The notes: generated from the sequence alone by a model not told the origin. Shown: positions 1 to 8,676, counted from the first letter of the stretch. The stretch is 64,000 nucleotides of DNA from an uncultured Bacteroidota bacterium (GCA_903882805.1 CAIRYK010000078.1:62001-126000); one strand, 5' to 3'. Made by a program: numbers and translations.

Positions 1-1
1 A

Positions 2-1630
2 AGCAACCAGTACCTGCTGCAGTCGCAACCCACAAAGGGTATCTACAATCCGTCGTTTACCGATATACAGGCGTTGGTCAACTACCGGGTAAACAATACC
101 TGGGAGATTGAAGCCATAGGCAACTACGCCCGCAACCGCTTTACGTTTTTTCCCGAAACCCAGACCTCCAGCTTTGGCGTACTGAATCAGGCCTACCAGC
201 TCAATGTGTTTTACAACGGCAGTGAGTTCGACCAGTTCGACTCGCGCTTTGCGGGTATATCGGCATCTTACCACCCCGACTCCTCTAAGCTGAAACTAAA
301 ATTTCTGGCATCGGGCTTCCAGACCAACGAATACGAAACCTACGATATAAACGGCCAATACCTGTTTGGCGAGTTGCAAACCGACCAAAGCAAGCAGGAT
401 TTTGGGCAGATAAAAACGTACCTGGGTGCCGGTGGCATACAAACCTTTGCACGCAACTACCTGAACGTGAGCGTAGGCGATGTGGGTATGCGCGGATCGT
501 ACGATGCTAAAAAGAATTTCATTCAGTTTGGTGCCAACGCCACCGTAACCAGCATAGAAGACGACCTGCACGAATGGGAACGCCGCGACTCGGCCGGCTT
601 CTCACAACCCTACGATGCCAATGCCCTGCGCATGTCTTACTTCTACAATTCGGCTACGTCTTTCAACTATTCGCGCATCAGTGGCTTTATACAAGACAAT
701 ATCCATTTCGACTCCTCGCGCTTTACGGCATCGGTGGGTGTGCGGTTCAACCACAGCTTTCTCAACAACGAGTTTATCATTAGTCCGCGCCTGCAAACGG
801 CCTACAAGCCCCGCTGGAAAAAAGACTGGGTGTTTAAGTTCTCGGCGGGTAAGTATGCACAGCCACCTTTTTACCGCGAAATGCGCGACCAGACCGGCAA
901 GGTAAATAAGGGACTAAGGGCACAAAAATCGGTGCAGATAGTATTGGGTACCGACTACAACTTTAAGATGTATGACCGCCCCTTTAAAATAACTGCCGAA
1001 GCCTACTACAAAAACCTGTGGGACTTAGACCCCTACCGCTATGACAATGTGCGGATACGCTATACCGGCATAAACAACGCCATAGGCTACGTATATGGCG
1101 GCGAGCTGCGCCTGTATGGCGACCTGGTAAAAGATGCCACATCGTGGATAAGCATAGGCCTGATGAAGGGCGAGCAAAAAGTAACCGACAGCCCCTCCAT
1201 ACCGGGCTACAACAATTATTTTGCCCTCCCGTCGGATCAGCGGTTTATGCTGGGTATGTATTTTGAGGACTACTTGCCCCGCAACAAAAACTTTAAGGTG
1301 CACATAAACATGATCTACGCCACCGGCCTGCCCGTAGGCCCACCCACCGGCCACCTGTACCAAAACATACTGCGCATACCCGACTACAAGCGTGTAGACA
1401 TGGGCTTTAGTGCCCTGCTGCTGGATGGTGAGCGCAAAGACCACCCTGCCCACAGCCTGTTTAACAACATAAAGAGCATATGGGCGAGCCTCGAAGTGTT
1501 CAACCTGTTAAGTATACAAAACACCCTGTCTTACACCTGGATACAAGACCAAAGCACCTCTAAAACCTATGCTGTACCCAACCGCCTCACCTCGCGGCTG
1601 CTCAACATCAAAATAATTTTCAACTTTTAG
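2..1630 (+). CDS. TonB-dependent receptor, C-terminal part (5' end outside window)
   Basis: The frame is open from the first bases of the window, so the visible 542 residues are the C-terminal part of a larger gene. The sequence is a chain of alternating aromatic/polar strands (many Tyr, Phe, Asn) ending in a short strand with a terminal Phe (IIFNF), as expected of an outer-membrane beta barrel. The overall pattern matches the barrel of Bacteroidota TonB-dependent receptors, which import siderophores, glycans or other ligands using ExbBD-TonB energy. The plug and any N-terminal carboxypeptidase-like domain lie upstream. The substrate cannot be inferred. A TTG at 74 is internal and not the real start. 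The family call is by pattern; another large barrel is possible but less likely. Confidence 0.8.
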   Translation, partial: SNQYLLQSQPTKGIYNPSFTDIQALVNYRVNNTWEIEAIGNYARNRFTFFPETQTSSFGVLNQAYQLNVFYNGSEFDQFDSRFAGISASYHPDSSKLKLKFLASGFQTNEYETYDINGQYLFGELQTDQSKQDFGQIKTYLGAGGIQTFARNYLNVSVGDVGMRGSYDAKKNFIQFGANATVTSIEDDLHEWERRDSAGFSQPYDANALRMSYFYNSATSFNYSRISGFIQDNIHFDSSRFTASVGVRFNHSFLNNEFIISPRLQTAYKPRWKKDWVFKFSAGKYAQPPFYREMRDQTGKVNKGLRAQKSVQIVLGTDYNFKMYDRPFKITAEAYYKNLWDLDPYRYDNVRIRYTGINNAIGYVYGGELRLYGDLVKDATSWISIGLMKGEQKVTDSPSIPGYNNYFALPSDQRFMLGMYFEDYLPRNKNFKVHINMIYATGLPVGPPTGHLYQNILRIPDYKRVDMGFSALLLDGERKDHPAHSLFNNIKSIWASLEVFNLLSIQNTLSYTWIQDQSTSKTYAVPNRLTSRLLNIKIIFNF

Positions 1631-1671
1631 GCTATTTCTTTCCTTTTTCTCTAAAAAACCAAAAGAAAAAT

Positions 1672-1701
1672 TTTGCAGGAAACAGAAAATCCCTATCTTT
1701 G
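1672..1701 (+). promoter_or_regulatory. Bacteroidota-type promoter of tRNA-Lys
   Basis: TTTG at 1672-1675 is followed 18 nt later by TATCTTTG at 1694-1701. This fits the -33 TTG / -7 TAnnTTTG promoter of the Bacteroidota primary sigma factor. It lies about 45 nt upstream of the tRNA-Lys gene, with no other gene between. Confidence 0.7.
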
Positions 1702-1744
1702 CACTCCAATTCGGAAACGGGTTGACAAATAGTTCTTAAATTAT

Positions 1745-1817
1745 GATTTCGTAGCTCAGTTGGTAGAGCAATACACTTTTAATGTATGGGTCTTGGGTTC
1801 GAGTCCCAACGGAATCA
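1745..1817 (+). tRNA. tRNA-Lys (anticodon TTT)
   Basis: A 73-nt cloverleaf is visible. The 7-bp acceptor stem pairs GATTTCG with CGGAATC, the D arm contains AGCTCAGTTGGTAGAGC, the anticodon stem is ATACA/TGTAT around a CTTTTAA loop, and the T loop is GGTTCGAGTCC-like. The discriminator is A and CCA is not encoded. The anticodon TTT reads Lys codons. It is followed directly by a terminator and is a single-gene unit. Confidence 0.97.
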
Positions 1818-1819
1818 CG

Positions 1820-1850
1820 AAAAGCCTCTGCGAATGCAGGGGCTTTTTTT
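1820..1850 (+). terminator. Rho-independent terminator after tRNA-Lys
   Basis: AAAGCCTCTGC, a GAAT loop and GCAGGGGCTTT form an 11-bp stem (one G-T pair) ending in a run of seven T. It starts two bases after the tRNA. Confidence 0.9.
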
Positions 1851-1971
1851 AGTTTACAATTGTTTGCACATTGAGTTGAAATATTAGCTAAACAACAAGA
1901 TTATTGACCATCACCCAAATAAGATAGTTGAATAAATAGGAACATTCTTCGTATTTTCGATTAAAAACAAA

Positions 1972-2211
1972 GTGACATATACCGACAAACATATCGTTAA
2001 CGCGTACGCCGAACTGTTTGAGGGGCTTAGCTCAATGAATAAATTGGAGCTTATAGAGCGTCTTTCAAAATCCATTAGGTCTGACCAATCAAAAAAGGAA
2101 AAATCATTCTTCAAGTCATTTGGAGCGTTTGCATCAGATAAATCTGCTGAGGAAATCATCAACGACATCAAATCCGGTAGCGCATTTAGATCAAAAGAAA
2201 TCGAGTTGTAA
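1972..2211 (+). CDS. Small antitoxin-like protein (79 aa)
   Basis: Begins with GTG and encodes a Lys/Glu/Ser-rich 79-aa protein. The middle (LELIERLSKSI) and the end (FFKSFGAF, then KSAEEIINDIKSG) resemble the short antitoxin-like proteins that in many Bacteroidota precede PIN-domain toxins: an amphipathic N-terminal helix, a linker, and a C-terminal SAEEII segment. A TATTTTCG at 1952-1959 could be its -7 box. No PIN or other toxin gene follows. The next gene, 90 bp downstream, is a protease-like pseudogene with its own -7 box. It may be an orphan antitoxin; an independent small protein is possible. Family assignment is from recalled pattern, not a search. Confidence 0.6.
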   Translation: MTYTDKHIVNAYAELFEGLSSMNKLELIERLSKSIRSDQSKKEKSFFKSFGAFASDKSAEEIINDIKSGSAFRSKEIEL

Positions 2212-2277
2212 TCAAGTAGCTACTTTTCAAAGCATTCTTCTCCCCTACTCCCCACCAATTATTTGCCTCCCCTGCCT

Positions 2278-2285
2278 TATCTTTG
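2278..2285 (+). promoter_or_regulatory. -7 promoter box (TATCTTTG)
   Basis: A perfect TAnnTTTG box lies 17 nt upstream of the ATG at 2302. No TTG at the ideal upstream distance is obvious, so support is partial. It suggests that the protease-like gene is transcribed separately from the antitoxin-like gene. Confidence 0.45.
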
Positions 2286-2301
2286 GTAAAACACCTTAGC
2301 C

Positions 2302-2721
2302 ATGAGATTAGTATATGCAGACATTGAACTCATAAATGGAGAAGATCTTGTTTTGGCCAGAAGACATATAATTGGGGAAGACGAAATAAGAAGAATGCCG
2401 GTAAACATACTCGTAGACACCGGTGCCTATATGCTGGCAATTAATGAAAGTATACAATAGCAATTACAGTTGCCCGTAGTGGAAAAACGTAAAGCGGAGC
2501 TGGCTAATGGGCATATTGTTGAATATGATGTTGTATCGCCTATAGAAGTTATTTTCAAAAACAGGCGTTGCAATTGCATCGCAATGGTATTGCCGGGTAG
2601 CTCCGAACCACTATTAGGCGCTATACCGCTTGAAGATATGGATGTACTTGTTCACCCACAGCGGCAGGAGCTTATTGTAAATCCGGAGCATCCTTACTTT
2701 GTGCAAATGAAGATGAAATAA
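2302..2721 (+). pseudogene. Clan AA (retropepsin-like) aspartic protease, interrupted by an in-frame TAG
   Basis: One reading frame of 140 codons runs from ATG 2302 to TAA 2721 with a single amber codon at 2458-2460 (codon 53). The first part carries the catalytic motif VDTGA (Asp39-Thr-Gly41). The second carries the hydrophobic-Gly motif of retropepsins (PLLGAIPLEDMD) and a conserved-looking end (VNPEHPYF). Both halves are needed for one protease fold, and single-domain retropepsins act as dimers. The stop sits in a Gln-rich stretch (SIQ-stop-QLQLP), consistent with one substitution in a Glu or Gln codon. There is no other lesion, so the inactivation is recent, or the codon is read through, or it is a sequencing error. 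Confidence 0.8.
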
Positions 2722-3050
2722 ATTGGGTGTATTGCCCCGGCAACAGCAAGCCCTCACTTGCATAACAGGTAAATAACAATATACGGAAGCGAGACGCTTC
2801 GTCACTACAGGAGTCAAAGGACTACCCTTGGATCAGTAGCGCATTATTTCTCATCATCTATGCTACAAAAATCGAGGTTCTAGACTACGCATTAGCCAAA
2901 CATGTGAGCACGATGCCCGTACCCAATAGAAACCACCTATACCCATATAAGCCCATAGCTCGAAATGATAAATTAAAATCAATTCTTTGTTACGGCTGCG
3001 CCATAGTCGTTTATTCTCTGTAGCTTGTATGCATTAATTCTAAACAGGTG
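2722..3050. other. Intergenic region, no gene recognised
   Basis: About 330 bp between the protease pseudogene and the Mur ligase gene. I looked for the missing N-terminal ATP-grasp half of a cyanophycin synthetase and saw no such coding. No clear hairpin or promoter stands out. Confidence 0.5.
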
Positions 3051-4313
3051 ATGGACGAAAACCTACAAAGTAAAGGGACAGTGATGCTTAAGAGCGAAAA
3101 TGAAACAAATATTAACCTTACAGATGCGGCTTCGCATATCCCAATAATAGCGGTAACCGGCACCAATGGTAAAACCACCACTACCCGGCTTGCTGCCTTT
3201 ATTATGAAACAAGCCGGTTTCAAAGTAGGCTTCACTTGCAGCGATGGTATTTATATTCAGGGTGAGCTCGTGGAAAAGGGTGATTGCAGCGGTCCGGTAT
3301 CGGCAGGGCTTGTATTGAATAATAAGAATATTGATTTTGCGGTGCTGGAATGCGCACGCGGCGGTATACTTCGTGCCGGCTTGGCATTCAATCAGTGCGA
3401 GGTGGCTATCATTACCAATGTGGCCGAAGACCACCTGGATCTTAAAGGTATAAACACCCTACAGCAGTTGGCAGATGTGAAAGCAATTGTTGCCTTAGCC
3501 GTAAAGCCGGAGGGGTATGCAATACTTAATGCTGACGACGACCTGGTGTATGCCATCCACGAAAAACTAAGTTGCAATGTGGCCTATTTTTCGCACGATC
3601 CAAACAACCAAAGGATTGCAGCGCATTGTGCAAAGGGAGGGATTGCCATAGTACCTGAAAATGGTTGTTTAACTATCTTGTGCGGTACTGCCAAAATAAT
3701 GGTAGCGCCACTCTCTAACATACCTATTACCTTCAATGGCAAGGCCGATTTCAACATAGCTAATGCTATGGCTGCCGCGCTCGCTGCGTATCTCGTGGGT
3801 GTAAATATAGAGGATATCAGCACTGCATTGTTGCATTTTACGCCGTCGGTAGCGCTTACGCCGGGTCGTATGAATATCTTTCAATTCCGCAATTTTTCGG
3901 TCATTGTCGATTTTGCCCATAATCCGCACGGCATGAAGGCCATAAGCAAGTTGGTGACCAGTTTCGACGCTACCGTTAAGATTGGCATCATTGCCGGCAC
4001 CGGCGATAGGCGCGACGAAGATATCATACACCTTGCAGAGGAGGCAGCTACCATATTCGACGAGCTAATCATCCGTCAGGATGTATCGCTAAGGGGCCGT
4101 CCGGGACAGGAAATTATAGATCTTATACTCAGAGGCATTCACAACATAGACCCATCTAAAAAAACAACGGTTATAGAGCAGGAGAGCGAGGCCATCGACT
4201 GCGCTTTTAAAAATGCACCAAAGGGAAGCCTCATTTTCATAACCAGCGACATGATACTCAATGCTGTAGACTATGTACAACAGCAGAAAGAAAAAGAAGA
4301 AACCTTGCCCTGA
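3051..4313 (+). CDS. Stand-alone Mur ligase family protein, like the C-terminal half of cyanophycin synthetase
   Basis: The protein (420 aa) has the Mur ligase ATP-binding loop VTGTNGKTTT near residue 35, the central-domain motif ITNVAEDHLD near residue 125, and the C-terminal ligase domain with DFAHNPHG near residue 290 and GTGDRRDEDI near 320. These features, including CARGGILRAGL, match the C-terminal Mur-like module of cyanophycin synthetase, which adds Arg to the Asp backbone in CphA. The N-terminal ATP-grasp module (about 480 residues in CphA) is absent here and upstream. ATG 3051 is chosen; the preceding GTG 3048 is an alternative. It may ligate an amino acid to another peptide; the substrate is unknown. 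The terminal QQQKEKEE stretch is charged. Confidence 0.8.
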   Translation: MDENLQSKGTVMLKSENETNINLTDAASHIPIIAVTGTNGKTTTTRLAAFIMKQAGFKVGFTCSDGIYIQGELVEKGDCSGPVSAGLVLNNKNIDFAVLECARGGILRAGLAFNQCEVAIITNVAEDHLDLKGINTLQQLADVKAIVALAVKPEGYAILNADDDLVYAIHEKLSCNVAYFSHDPNNQRIAAHCAKGGIAIVPENGCLTILCGTAKIMVAPLSNIPITFNGKADFNIANAMAAALAAYLVGVNIEDISTALLHFTPSVALTPGRMNIFQFRNFSVIVDFAHNPHGMKAISKLVTSFDATVKIGIIAGTGDRRDEDIIHLAEEAATIFDELIIRQDVSLRGRPGQEIIDLILRGIHNIDPSKKTTVIEQESEAIDCAFKNAPKGSLIFITSDMILNAVDYVQQQKEKEETLP

Positions 4314-4735
4314 TGGGCATGGCTTGTGGTTAATGAAACCCGGCGTATTTCCCGGCGACCTATCAGCAGCTTAATATTGATATTTTGAAAGTCAGGATCG
4401 CGGTTGCATTCTCCAATTTTTTCAAACCTACGACGATAAGTTTCGGGAAAAGTCAAAACTTGTTCACAAAGGCCTCGCAATCGCGGGGCTTTTGTAACTG
4501 GTGTTGTTGCGTTTGCATTTTTTGTATAAACATGGCCTTCGTTAACAATACCTGCATCAACTTTTCTGGCCAATGTGGGAATGATGTAATTCATGCCTAC
4601 AATTACCTAACACTTTAGGCTGCAATTGTCTGCAACTTTATATCACTGTAATACTTCGGCTCCGTAGCGAACATTTTCGAAATGAAAGCCGACGTAAAAC
4701 ACTGGCAGGCCTCAAATCCATTAATAAGTGTAGTT
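4314..4735. other. Intergenic region with one terminator-like hairpin
   Basis: Open frames here on both strands are short and unlike known proteins; I consider them chance. The only structured element is the hairpin at 4467-4495. Nothing else recognised. Confidence 0.5.
4467..4495. terminator. Terminator-like hairpin
   Basis: AAAGGCCTCGC and GCGGGGCTTTT pair around an AATC loop, followed by TTTTG on the plus strand. It resembles the hairpin after tRNA-Lys at 1820. It lies 150 bp downstream of the Mur ligase gene and could end that transcript. Confidence 0.55.
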
Positions 4736-5737
4736 ATGAACAAAGTAATTCTATTGAACAGCAGACCTATTGGGAAACCCACTTTAGGCGATTTCAAAAT
4801 TATTAAGGAAGAAATGGCGACCGCTAAAGACGGTGAGCTTTTATTAAAAACCTTGTATGTCTCGGTCGACCCCTACTTACGCGGCAGAATGAATGATACG
4901 AAATCTTATGTTCCGCCATTTGAGTTAAATAAGCCAATACAGTCGGGTGTTATTGCTGAAGTGATGGATTGCAAAAATACGGTTGGCTTTAAAAAGGGAG
5001 ACTTTGTTTTCGGCAATTTAGATTGGAAGGAATATCAAACTTCGGCCGGGAAAGGGTTAAACAAAGTTGACGGTAGCGAAGTTGACTTGTCGGCATACCT
5101 GGGCATACTGGGAATGACCGGACTCACCGCCTACTTAGGTCTAACCGAAATAGGAATACCCAAGAAAGGTGAAACACTGGTTGTATCTGGCGCAGGCGGC
5201 GCTGTAGGCACGGTAGTTGGTCAGGTTGGTAAATTGTTGGGGTGCAAAGTAGTGGGCATCACAGGATCAGATGAAAAAGCAGCTATGCTTAAATCAAAGT
5301 TCAAATTTGATGATGCCATTAATTACAAAACAACACCTGATTTGAAAGAAGCGATAAAAAATGCTTGCCCAAATGGTGTAGATATTTATTTTGACAATGT
5401 AGGCGGAGAAATTTCAGATGCGGTTTTAGCCAACATAAATAAATATGCAAGATTGCCAGTTTGCGGAGCCATATCGCTTTATAATAATACTAAACCTGCT
5501 ATCGGGCCACGATTACAGCCTATACTCTTAACAAAGAGCGCGACTATGCGTGGATTCATCGTTAGCGATTTTTCTGAAAAATTTCCTGCTGCTATAAAGC
5601 AATTAACCAAGTGGCTCAAAGAGGGCCATATAACCTATATAGAAACAATTGTGGAAGGATTTGACAATATACCCCAAGCATTTATTGATTTATTTGAGGG
5701 CAAAAATGAAGGTAAAATGATAGTAAAAGTTCAATAG
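4736..5737 (+). CDS. NADP-dependent MDR-family oxidoreductase (CurA/YfmJ type)
   Basis: A 333-aa medium-chain reductase of the zinc-free leukotriene B4 dehydrogenase/curcumin reductase group. Early signature residues include LYVSVDPYLRGRM near residue 40. The Rossmann motif SGAGGAVGTVVGQ lies near 155, and GVDIYFDNVGGE near 220 is typical. These enzymes reduce alkenal or enone double bonds, or quinones, with NADPH in the cytoplasm. ATG 4736 is preferred because family proteins start just before a strand like KVILLNSRP; the frame extends upstream to an ATG at 4682 with unrelated residues. The DJ-1/PfpI gene follows after 27 bp, so the two are probably cotranscribed and may handle reactive carbonyls. 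Base use looks AT-richer than in flanking genes. Confidence 0.88.
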   Translation: MNKVILLNSRPIGKPTLGDFKIIKEEMATAKDGELLLKTLYVSVDPYLRGRMNDTKSYVPPFELNKPIQSGVIAEVMDCKNTVGFKKGDFVFGNLDWKEYQTSAGKGLNKVDGSEVDLSAYLGILGMTGLTAYLGLTEIGIPKKGETLVVSGAGGAVGTVVGQVGKLLGCKVVGITGSDEKAAMLKSKFKFDDAINYKTTPDLKEAIKNACPNGVDIYFDNVGGEISDAVLANINKYARLPVCGAISLYNNTKPAIGPRLQPILLTKSATMRGFIVSDFSEKFPAAIKQLTKWLKEGHITYIETIVEGFDNIPQAFIDLFEGKNEGKMIVKVQ

Positions 5738-5764
5738 TAATAAAACAAAAAAACAACAAATAAC

Positions 5765-6445
5765 ATGAAAGTATTAATCGTTTTAACATCACACAGTGCG
5801 TTAGGAAATACGGGCGAAAAAACCGGATTTTGGATTGAAGAATTTGCAACGCCTTATTATGTATTGGCCGATGCCGGTGCAGAAATAACCATCGCCTCTC
5901 CAAAAGGAGGCCAGCCACCGGTCGATCCGAAAAGTGAATCGGCAGATGCCCAAACACCTTCTACCGAACGATTTTTTAAAGATAATGAGCTCATTGATAA
6001 AGTAGCCCATACTTTACAATTGAGTGAAGTACGCTGTAATGACTATGATGCAGTTTTTTATCCCGGTGGTCATGGACCGCTTTGGGATTTGGCCACTGAC
6101 AAAAGTTCCATTAAACTGATTGAGGAGTTTTATAACCATAAAAAGCCGATTGCATTTGTTTGTCATGCCCCCGCGGCCCTGATAAATGCCAAAGCAGAAA
6201 ATGGCCAACCTCTTATAAAAGGAAAACAGTTGACAAGCTTCTCTAATACAGAAGAGGAAGCCGTGCAATTAACAAACGTAGTACCGTTTTTATTGGAAGA
6301 TGAACTTAAAAAAAATGGTGCATTATACACCAAGGGGAAAGATTGGTCGTCTTATGTGAAACAAGATGGCCTATTGATAACGGGTCAAAACCCGGCATCT
6401 TCAGAAGCCGTTGCACAATTGCTTTTGGAAACCCTTAAAAAATGA
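5765..6445 (+). CDS. DJ-1/PfpI family protein (HSP31-like, type 1 glutamine amidotransferase fold)
   Basis: A 226-aa protein with the DJ-1/PfpI fold. The nucleophile elbow FVCHAPAAL places Cys133 followed by His134, and the conserved acidic residue is in the GFWIEE segment (Glu25/Glu26). YPGGHGPLWDL near residue 100 is the oxyanion-side loop. HSP31-like members act as glyoxalase III, deglycase or chaperone. Pairing with an enone reductase upstream supports a role in carbonyl or electrophile detoxification (inference). Its stop codon overlaps the ATG of a 36-codon frame (ATGA), suggesting translational coupling. Confidence 0.88.
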   Translation: MKVLIVLTSHSALGNTGEKTGFWIEEFATPYYVLADAGAEITIASPKGGQPPVDPKSESADAQTPSTERFFKDNELIDKVAHTLQLSEVRCNDYDAVFYPGGHGPLWDLATDKSSIKLIEEFYNHKKPIAFVCHAPAALINAKAENGQPLIKGKQLTSFSNTEEEAVQLTNVVPFLLEDELKKNGALYTKGKDWSSYVKQDGLLITGQNPASSEAVAQLLLETLKK

Positions 6446-6552
6446 AAATAGTAGGAATTGGTTCGATGCCTTTGATGTTAGCCAATTGTTGTAGCTTGAA
6501 ATCTACTTCAGTAGGAGTTGAAGAAAGAATAGGAAAAATGCAAGAAGGATAA
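6442..6552 (+). CDS. Possible 36-aa peptide overlapping the preceding stop codon
   Basis: ATG at 6442 overlaps the TGA of the DJ-1-like gene (ATGA) and opens 36 codons to TAA 6550-6552. The peptide starts MKIVGIGSMPLMLANCC, a short hydrophobic stretch before Cys that resembles a weak lipobox (LANC), then a charged tail (VEERIGKMQEG). It could be a small lipoprotein, the remains of a truncated gene that once followed in the operon, or chance. No family recognised. Confidence 0.3.
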   Translation: MKIVGIGSMPLMLANCCSLKSTSVGVEERIGKMQEG

Positions 6553-6733
6553 GTGTAGTTTGATTAATGACGCCAATTTGCTGTCATAGTGTTTTCGTAG
6601 CCAGGCAACAACAAGCACACCTGCATATTGGGTTAATATACTAATGTGCCAAAGGTTTTATTATGGGCAGGATACTTCTTCCCTCACCAATATTTTGTGC
6701 TTACACAATCTTATGAACTAACCCCCAAATCAA

Positions 6734-6767
6734 CGCCGGCACACCCATTCTCTGGTATGTGCCGGCG
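6734..6767 (-). terminator. Strong hairpin downstream of the beta-helix gene
   Basis: CGCCGGCACA (6734-6743) and TGTGCCGGCG (6758-6767) form a perfect 10-bp GC-rich stem with a 14-nt loop. It lies 23 bp past the end of the minus-strand gene ending at 6790. No T-run follows on either strand, so termination is plausible but not of the classical type. Confidence 0.55.
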
Positions 6768-6789
6768 CAAGTATTTACATTATTTTGAT

Positions 6790-8676
6790 CTATAACTTCA
6801 CAAATCGGTAGGTATGTAGGCCATTTACCTTTACCATATAGGTACCGGCTGCAAAATTGGCCACATCTATTTGCACATGCCTGCTGTTGCTTTGCGCCGA
6901 ATACTGTGTAGCGCCCACTATGTTGATTACCTCTATAGAGCTGATGATATCATCGCTGCCTATGTTTAGTATTGTGTTTGCAGGATTGGGGTATAGGTCT
7001 ACTCTGCTTGCCGGCAATTGGGTGGATGGCGTGGCGAGCGGATACAGGATGGCGTTAAACTCGTAAGCGCCAATATCTACAATGTGATTTTGTATACGTG
7101 GACGGCCCAGCATATCGATCATGCCAACCTGAGCGCCTACAGAGTCGCCCTGGTCTATACAGCCCGACAAGGGTGTAAGTGCAAAATTGGCAGTGAGCGC
7201 GGTTTCTGTGTAGCCCGATGTTGTGGTGGGCAGTATCATGCGTGGGTTAGTACCTACAATATTTGTGGTGGTGTCGCCGGCTATCGTTACTCCGCCCGAC
7301 GCTATAAGCGATGCCAGATTGAAGGTGGCGTTGTGTTGCGACCAGTTGTGCTCGTACGATACTGTTGCTGTAAAGCGTCCCTGTACATCGGGAGAGTTAA
7401 GCACAGTAGTGGTGTCTTCTCGGTTGCCGAAAAACAGGTTGTTTTTAATTTTTACATTATTGGTAGGGGTAAGGCTATTCAAAAAGATTGCCGCGCCCGT
7501 AAGGCTCCGATTGTTAATGATGTCGTTATTGACTATCAGCGCGCTGGCGCTCATCACATTAATAGCCCCGCCATGAAACGGTGAATAGTTGTTGGCTATC
7601 ACATTGTTTTTCACTATATAAAAAGTGCTGTCGGGCGGCACAGGCGAGTTCTGCATTATGCTTATTGCGCCTCCGCCATCGGCAAGGCCGCACGTTCCGG
7701 AAATGTGGTGATTGTTGCAAATGTAGTTGTAAAGGATGTCTACAAAACCGCCTGCGCAAAACACCACGGCATCCATCTCGCTTACATTATCGTGTATTAC
7801 ATTGCCCCATATAAAGGCATGATTACCAAAGATAGTGATGATGCCGTAGCCGCTTGACGTAGGGTGCCCGTTGTTGTATATCTCATTATTTACAAGGTCT
7901 ATATTAGCCAGTCCGGCATATACCACGCTGGCAGTGCGTGGGTTGTTATATACAAAGCTGTTGCTCATGCTGGTGCGCCCGTCTGTACCGCTTACCGATA
8001 TCAGGAAGCCGCCTACATTGTGGTCGTGTATTGTACACGAATCTACTTCTACTACTTCGCCGGTATGCGTTAAGGTGCCTATGGCGCCAAAGCTAATACT
8101 GCTACTCAGGGTTGCATTGCAATAGGCAAAAGTGCAGTTCTGCACTTTCAGGCCACGCGAAATGCCGAGTGTTCCCACATGGGGAAGCGTAGCGTCCATA
8201 CTGTCGTATTTGCAATAAGTAATATCGCAATACCTCAGCTTTGAGCTGTCGGGCGTGGAGCCTGTGAACATTTCGTATTGTATACCATGCCATCCACCTC
8301 TGTTGCCTACCCTGTCGGTAGTAAATCCGGTAGTGTCGCCCATAGTAAAGGCAATGTGTTGCGCCGCTGTGCCTTCAGCCCTCATAGATCCCAGCACATA
8401 GAGCGCATAGGGGCCCTGAAATACCACCTGCACGCCCGGGTCTATAACCAACGATGCGCCATTATCTACGCCTATGTTGTTGTAGATTTTATACGGCGAG
8501 CCCGCCAGCGTCCAGTGTCCCGACACGAAGGGGGTGGTGATAGATGTGGCTGCGCCTGCCGTCAACGACGTGCAAAGGGTTGCAATGCCTATCAGTTTTG
8601 AGAATAGTCCGGTAAGCGGACGGCTCTTGCCAGTACCGGCCAAGAGAGAAGATTTAATAGAGTGGTTTGGTTTCAT
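6790..8676 (-). CDS. Secreted right-handed beta-helix protein with T9SS type A sorting domain
   Basis: Read from the ATG at 8676 (MKPNHSIK) it has 628 residues; the frame extends 15 codons further up. An N-terminal hydrophobic segment (near residues 25-45) acts as signal peptide. Residues of about 60-480 form repeated Asn-rich turns (NNEIYNNG, GNVIHDN, KNNVIANN, VNNDIINN, KNNLFFGN) typical of a parallel beta-helix as in Pel/Nos-type repeats. The last 75 residues are a Por-type sorting domain (VDLYPNPAN, ending GTYMVKVNG then YRFVKL), which directs export through the type IX system. Role could be polysaccharide binding or cleavage, or adhesion; no catalytic motif is evident. Confidence 0.85.
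   Translation of the reverse strand: MKPNHSIKSSLLAGTGKSRPLTGLFSKLIGIATLCTSLTAGAATSITTPFVSGHWTLAGSPYKIYNNIGVDNGASLVIDPGVQVVFQGPYALYVLGSMRAEGTAAQHIAFTMGDTTGFTTDRVGNRGGWHGIQYEMFTGSTPDSSKLRYCDITYCKYDSMDATLPHVGTLGISRGLKVQNCTFAYCNATLSSSISFGAIGTLTHTGEVVEVDSCTIHDHNVGGFLISVSGTDGRTSMSNSFVYNNPRTASVVYAGLANIDLVNNEIYNNGHPTSSGYGIITIFGNHAFIWGNVIHDNVSEMDAVVFCAGGFVDILYNYICNNHHISGTCGLADGGGAISIMQNSPVPPDSTFYIVKNNVIANNYSPFHGGAINVMSASALIVNNDIINNRSLTGAAIFLNSLTPTNNVKIKNNLFFGNREDTTTVLNSPDVQGRFTATVSYEHNWSQHNATFNLASLIASGGVTIAGDTTTNIVGTNPRMILPTTTSGYTETALTANFALTPLSGCIDQGDSVGAQVGMIDMLGRPRIQNHIVDIGAYEFNAILYPLATPSTQLPASRVDLYPNPANTILNIGSDDIISSIEVINIVGATQYSAQSNSRHVQIDVANFAAGTYMVKVNGLHTYRFVKL

Noticed and set aside
4271-4618. 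Overlapping frames of 77 and 107 codons on opposite strands
   Set aside because: Both cross a terminator-like hairpin and look like nothing known; chance frames.
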